Part shown: positions 59,965 to 64,000 of the stretch, piece after piece
Layout of the letters: each line of letters opens with the position of its first letter
Numbering within the stretch: position 1 is the first letter of the stretch
Source: Incurvaria masculella
Taxonomy: Eukaryota; Arthropoda; Insecta; Lepidoptera; Incurvariidae
Direction: 5' to 3'
DNA: 64,000 nt
Assembly (NCBI GenBank): GCA_946894095.1
Contig: OX335646.2
Span: forward strand, 18,842,077 to 18,906,076
The notes under the pieces: generated by a model
The model's database searches: none
Seen by the model: the letters and a program-made list of their open reading frames with translations, nothing else
Told to the model about the DNA's origin: nothing
Translations under genes and position numbers: made by a program

Positions 59965-60235
59965 AAATAAAATTAAGAAATATGCGTCTGTGTGTGACCA
60001 CTTTGATTTCCTTGCGTTCGCTGTGGAAACGCTTGGCGCATGGTCATCGGATGCGAAAAGTTTTTCAGACTGCATTGGAAAACTGCTCATCAAGAAATCC
60101 GGTGACCATCGCGCTAAGACATTTTTCATACGGCGAATTAGCAAGGAGATTCAAAGAGGAAATGCACAGAGCATTTTAGGTACTAATGGGCAGCTCGGCG
60201 GGCATGGAGGAAATTGTCTATTTAGTTTAGGATAG
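59965..60235 (+). pseudogene. LINE ORF2 C-terminal fragment
   Basis: Plus-strand frame with KYASVCDHFDFLAFAVETLG, AWSSDAKSF and ISKEIQRGNAQSILGT, a C-terminal domain often found after the reverse transcriptase in invertebrate non-LTR elements. No reverse transcriptase precedes it. Confidence 0.65.
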
Positions 60236-60865
60236 TATTAGTTGTTAGTTTGTTTTAGTAAGTTGCTAGTTTAATTTTGTTTAGGGATTATTTTGATTTT
60301 GTTAAAAACGTGTGTATTATTTGATTAAAATAAAAAAATCTCTAAGTTCATAATACAAAAAACATATAGAGCTAACAAAACGCGGAACATCGAATCTTCG
60401 TTACACTAAATGGCGTCCTATGTGCAGTTGTTACGTTATGTCGTTGGAACTCGAGAACATCAGCATCGAGCGATTTTTAACGCTGCGACTTATGAGCTCC
60501 GGTCGCCACCCCTCACTGCCTTTCTCTATGGCTGTGTAGCAGGCACTACGAATCGGCAGATTTGGATCGAATCGAAGCATATTTATCGCCCTTGTCTAAG
60601 AGACAGCTCAGTTTGAACGGTGCCATTACTGTTTCCGTGGTGAATAAGGGAGCAATGGAACTATTTGTTCCTATGGCTCTACTACCAGCGGGTGCTTACC
60701 AAAAACCATAAATGGTCTCCGTTTCCATGCATCCGAATGGAAATCGGCTGAGTATATCAGTCTAGAACACCAGAGGGGTGTGAAGCTAAATACTTACAAC
60801 TTGAGAACTATCCACCCGATTGTTTGTTAATAAGTAAGTTGAACACTTTATTCGCAAAATCTTAC
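60236..60865. other. Upstream intron, unassigned
   Basis: A plus-strand open frame at 60,410-60,616 (68 codons) has no recognised similarity. Confidence 0.4.
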
Positions 60866-61060
60866 GGCTTTTCACGCGGCAGGTAGAGATATTCTCCGAC
60901 GTTTCGAGCTAATCATTCAGCCCGTTGTCAAGGAGGCATCCGCCGCGCTCGTGCGCAGCAGACGACTTGCGCGACGGATGCATCCTTAACAACGGGCTGA
61001 ATGATTCGCTCGAAACGTCGGAGAATATCTCTACCTGCCGCGTGAAAAGCCGTAACATTA
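60866..61060. mobile_element. Foldback element with ~85-bp arms
   Basis: Near-perfect hairpin: acggcttttcacgcggcagg, tagagatattctccgacgtt and attcagcccgttgtcaagga are mirrored by tccttaacaacgggctgaat, aacgtcggagaatatctcta and cctgccgcgtgaaaagccgt, with a ~25-bp GC-rich loop. Confidence 0.88.
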
Positions 61061-61232
61061 TTCAAACATGTCTAACGACCGCGGTAACCTCAAAAGTATC
61101 ATAAGTTGAACACTGTTTATCCGTAAACGTAAAATAATATCCACCCAATTTATCTACGTATAGCAACTCTAGTCGTGGTTCGGTTTTGGATTGGTGACCG
61201 TTTTAGACGTTAAGGGTAGCTGTGATCTTACT

Positions 61233-61408
61233 CGGTGGTAGTCTTAACCCCGCCCGGGTTGGTACCATCGCATTTATGGAAAGATGGTCGAAACGGCAAT
61301 GAAAATTGTTCGTATTTTCAATAAATTTCAATGTAGCCTTGCTCATAAAGAGAAGGTTCTGGCATGCCATCTAATTCTGTGGTCCTAATTCATTGCATTA
61401 GGTGTGGT
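61233..61408 (+). repeat. Truncated SINE next to the 80-bp array
   Basis: Body fragment with cgcccgggttggtaccatcg, aatgtagccttgctcataaa and ggttctggcatgccatc. It ends at about gtgtggttgtagc without an A-run. Confidence 0.78.
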
Positions 61409-61423
61409 TGTAGCAGCGTTATA

Positions 61424-61925
61424 TCAGCGATAATTCCGCCTCATAAATTGAGCTATCAGCTAATAAATGTGCGACACCTCTAGCCAACTTTTCAGGGCAA
61501 GAGTCACGCGTTATGTGTGGTTATAACCACCCTTGACCAGTTACATAAAACACCAGACGGTGATCCTTTAGTGGTGATTTATTTTAATGGTTATGTGTGG
61601 TTATAGCCACCCTTGACCAGTTACATAAAACACCAGACGGTGATCCTTTAGTGGTGATTTATTTTAATGGTTATGTGTGGTTATAGCCACCCTTGACCAG
61701 TTACATAAAACACCAGACGGTGATCCTTTAGTGGTGATTTATTTTAATGGTTATGTGTGGTTATAGCCACCCTTGACCAGTTACATAAAATACCAGACGG
61801 TTATCCTGTAGTGGTGATTTATTTTAATGAATATCAGCGAAAATTCCACCTCATAAATTGAGCTATCAGCTAATAAATGTGCGACACCTCTAGCCAACTG
61901 TTCACTGCCCAAGGGCGAGAGTCGC
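61424..61925. repeat. 80-bp tandem array (four units) between two direct repeats
   Basis: Units start with ttatgtgtgg at 61,511, 61,591, 61,671 and 61,751, exactly 80 bp apart, and are nearly identical. The array is flanked by direct repeats of ~85 bp (61,424-61,510 and 61,830-61,925; tcagctaataaatgtgcgac, acctctagccaact). Each unit contains a segment like the SINE 3' end (gtgtggttatagccaccctt, gaccagttacataaaa). Confidence 0.9.
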
Positions 61926-62225
61926 GCGTGCCGGCCGGCCCAATCTCGCTCCACAAACACCCGCACGGAATTGGGTGTCGACCGCAAACCTGCGGCGGGA
62001 AAAATTCACGTATTTACATAGGATGTTGACGCTGATGTAGAATTGTATTGGCAAGCAGCCGGCTGAGGTCAACCAATCACGGATCAAAATTATTTATGTA
62101 TCGGCACGGATTCCGCGACCGCTTGAATAAATCTAAGTTTTCAATGTTCGTAGGCTTTACAAGACTTGCGGTCACGTCTCATAGACATTTAAATATAACT
62201 AACTAATATTTTTTTTTATTTCTAG

Positions 62226-62406
62226 ACCCAAAACGTTTGTTCAAATAATAATACTGGGATATTGTTCACCAGAGACAGTAAGTAATTTGTTTTTTTCGAT
62301 GGATTGTGGCCTCAATAAGATATTCTGCGTCTTATTTGGAAATCATCAAATACAAGTGCAGCAAGGCTTGGCATCAACAAATAATAGTGTTAGTAGTTGT
62401 ATATCG
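62226..62406 (+). other. Candidate downstream exon(s) of a plus-strand transcript
   Basis: A good acceptor (ttttttttatttctag) precedes 62,226. GTAAGT follows at 62,278, and a further GTAAGTG donor at 62,407 follows ATATCG. Spliced to 58,015 the frame stays open to 62,277. Evidence is splice-site quality only. Confidence 0.3.
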
Positions 62407-63148
62407 GTAAGTGTTATTTAAAGTTAATTTAAATGGAATGGAAACTTGGTTTTCTTGAAAATATATGTAACTTCAGACCAGTCTGTGCCCGCTAAATGAT
62501 TATGATTGATTTGAATGATTATTATCCAATACATGAACTGTTAGCCGTAGCGCCGTAATAGTTTCTACGGGGCCATGGTATTTACTGAATGTACTGCAAC
62601 AATCAAATACCACTCTTTTGTGGTAAACATTTTAATATTTCACGTATACATGTTGCAGAATGAATACATTTCTTTTAACAAAAAGTATAGCCGGGTACGC
62701 GCTGCGCCAGTGAAGAGAACCTTGGCTACCTTGGCTGACACCGACTCAGAAACTACTCGTAACTACAAAAATTGCAATTATTTTTTTACTTTTTAGTGCT
62801 TTTTCTTTGAATTCAGTTATTTATTTATTTTTATTTGTTTGTTTTTAGTGAATCCTAAGTACACTTACTAATTTGTACAGGTCTTTACCAATAAAAAAAG
62901 AATCATCGAAATCGGTTGGCGTTATATTGAGTTATTCGTCCATTTGTCGCGCACATACTTCATACAAATTTAAGACTTACATAATTTTCTCATGGATATC
63001 ATTGTCATAACTAAACCAAATTGAAACGTGTGGTCCACACGGGAAGCATCAGCTTTCTAATAAAAAAACAATCATTAAAATCGGTTCACCAAGGCGAAAG
63101 ACGAAAGAAAAAAAAACATACAGACGGATTGAGAACCTCCTCCTTTTT
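62407..63148. other. Upstream intron, unassigned
   Basis: AT-rich, nothing recognised. Confidence 0.45.
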
Positions 63149-63446
63149 TAGGGTTCCGTACCCAAAGGGTGAAAACGGATCCCTATTACTAAGCCTCCGC
63201 TGTCCGTCCGTCCGTCCGTCCGTCCGTCTGTCCGTCTGTCACAGGGCTGTATCTCAGTAACCATAACAGATAGACAGCCGAAATTTTCACAGAGTGTGTA
63301 TTTATTTTGCCGCTATAACAACAAATAGGTAAGATTAATAAATAATGAAAATTAAAGGGGGCCCCCATACAAAAAAAAATTATTTTTTTGGAATAAATCT
63401 TCAACGGTTCCCCTTCTTGTGCGAGTCCGACTCGCACTTGGCCGGT
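63149..63446 (+). repeat. Common dispersed repeat, copy 3
   Basis: Fullest copy: tttttagggttccgtaccca, a (TCCG)n run, gtcacagggctgtatctcag, tttattttgccgctataaca, and the end gcgagtccgactcgcacttg. Confidence 0.87.
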
Positions 63447-64000
63447 TTTTTAAGTCGGTTAAAAAGTAATCCTATCTATTTACTGTTGTTAGCGCCATAT
63501 ATGTTATCACAGAATCTATGTTTAAAACATCGTTACGAGAGCATTCAAAAGAGCTGTCAGTTTTTCCTTGAGTCAATAGTTCGGCCAGGTGGACTGTCAA
63601 ATTTCATTTGACGTCCGAGAGCCGACCGCACCGTGTTTGCGCCGTGGAGGCGAATCCATATTGTGCGCACTGATTCTTCCCGTTGAAAACGTGCTCGTCC
63701 TCACCGTCGACAACAAACGAAATAGACTTTCATCCTCGACATACACATTTAAATATTTGTAAGCAGGTATAATTTCGGAATGTATCCATATTTTTTTTGT
63801 GAGAGTAATCGTTTTATTTCAACTGATTGTTTTGTCATACGACGTGCCAGCTGATCACTGTGGTTAAATTGAACCCAGGATAATCCATGGAGATGAAGAA
63901 TTTCCTCCATGGGATAAACATGCCCGAATATAATCAATAAGCTCAAAAATGCTCAGCTTCAAGTTCTACAATAAATACAACTTCGATAGATTTTTTGCTG
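63447..64000. other. Window end, unassigned
   Basis: A moderately GC-rich patch at 63,600-63,720 without an Ig-like frame; otherwise AT-rich. Confidence 0.4.

Noticed and set aside
61511..61830. Regular 80-bp array considered as a CRISPR-like array
   Set aside because: Units are identical along their entire length with no variable spacers, and the DNA is eukaryotic.
47863..64000. Searched for the Ig1 and signal-peptide exons
   Set aside because: No frame with the expected Ig1 features was found in the GC-rich islands; the exons presumably lie beyond the window.

Overview
The window is arthropod nuclear DNA, most likely from a moth or butterfly. It combines AT-rich introns, small GC-rich exons with GT-AG boundaries, and a dense load of transposons of the kinds common in Lepidoptera. 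No prokaryotic features are present. The species cannot be named from the sequence alone.

The backbone is one large gene on the minus strand that runs across at least 47.7 kb and leaves the window at both ends. I place 20 coding exons between 47,862 and 165. All 19 internal junctions agree in reading phase, and the joined reading frame is about 1,045 codons. It encodes immunoglobulin domains Ig2 to Ig9 followed by FN3-1, FN3-2 and the first half of FN3-3. Domain order and junction motifs (EPAHFE, RLNVYGPP, PPKIAPF, VQEFPEAP, EEAPSDPP) identify a Dscam-family homophilic adhesion receptor. The exons corresponding to the hypervariable Dscam1 exons (Ig2 first half, Ig3 first half, Ig7) are single copy, and Ig7 is split in two, so this looks like a Dscam2/3/4-type paralogue rather than Dscam1. 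The signal peptide and Ig1 exons were not found and should lie beyond 64,000. The later FN3 domains, Ig10, membrane segment and tail lie before position 1.

Layout from right to left (5' to 3' for the gene): 64,000-47,863 is upstream intron with two back-to-back 542-bp TTAA elements, an 80-bp tandem array, foldback elements, LINE fragments and hints of a plus-strand transcript (57.7-62.4 kb). A 16-kb intron (47,700-31,642) holds a nearly intact mariner, long-TIR elements and SINEs. Ig2-Ig4 exons lie between 31,641 and 26,214. A 9.2-kb intron (26,213-17,023) carries a broken Ty3/gypsy-type retrotransposon. Exons for Ig5-Ig9 and FN1 are compact (17,022-8,323). A 5-kb intron carries a CR1-like LINE (about 3,682-7,440), and the last FN3 exons lie between 3,327 and 165.

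The most unusual observations concern exon birth and death inside the Dscam-like gene. There is a three-unit tandem duplication of the Ig9 second-half exon with two decayed units (9,152-9,800), and a decayed second copy of the Ig3 exon (28,783-28,885). Also notable are a SINE family whose single body is joined to either a 5S rRNA-like or a tRNA-like head, and a canonical -1 frameshift heptamer at the ORF1/ORF2 junction of the LINE.
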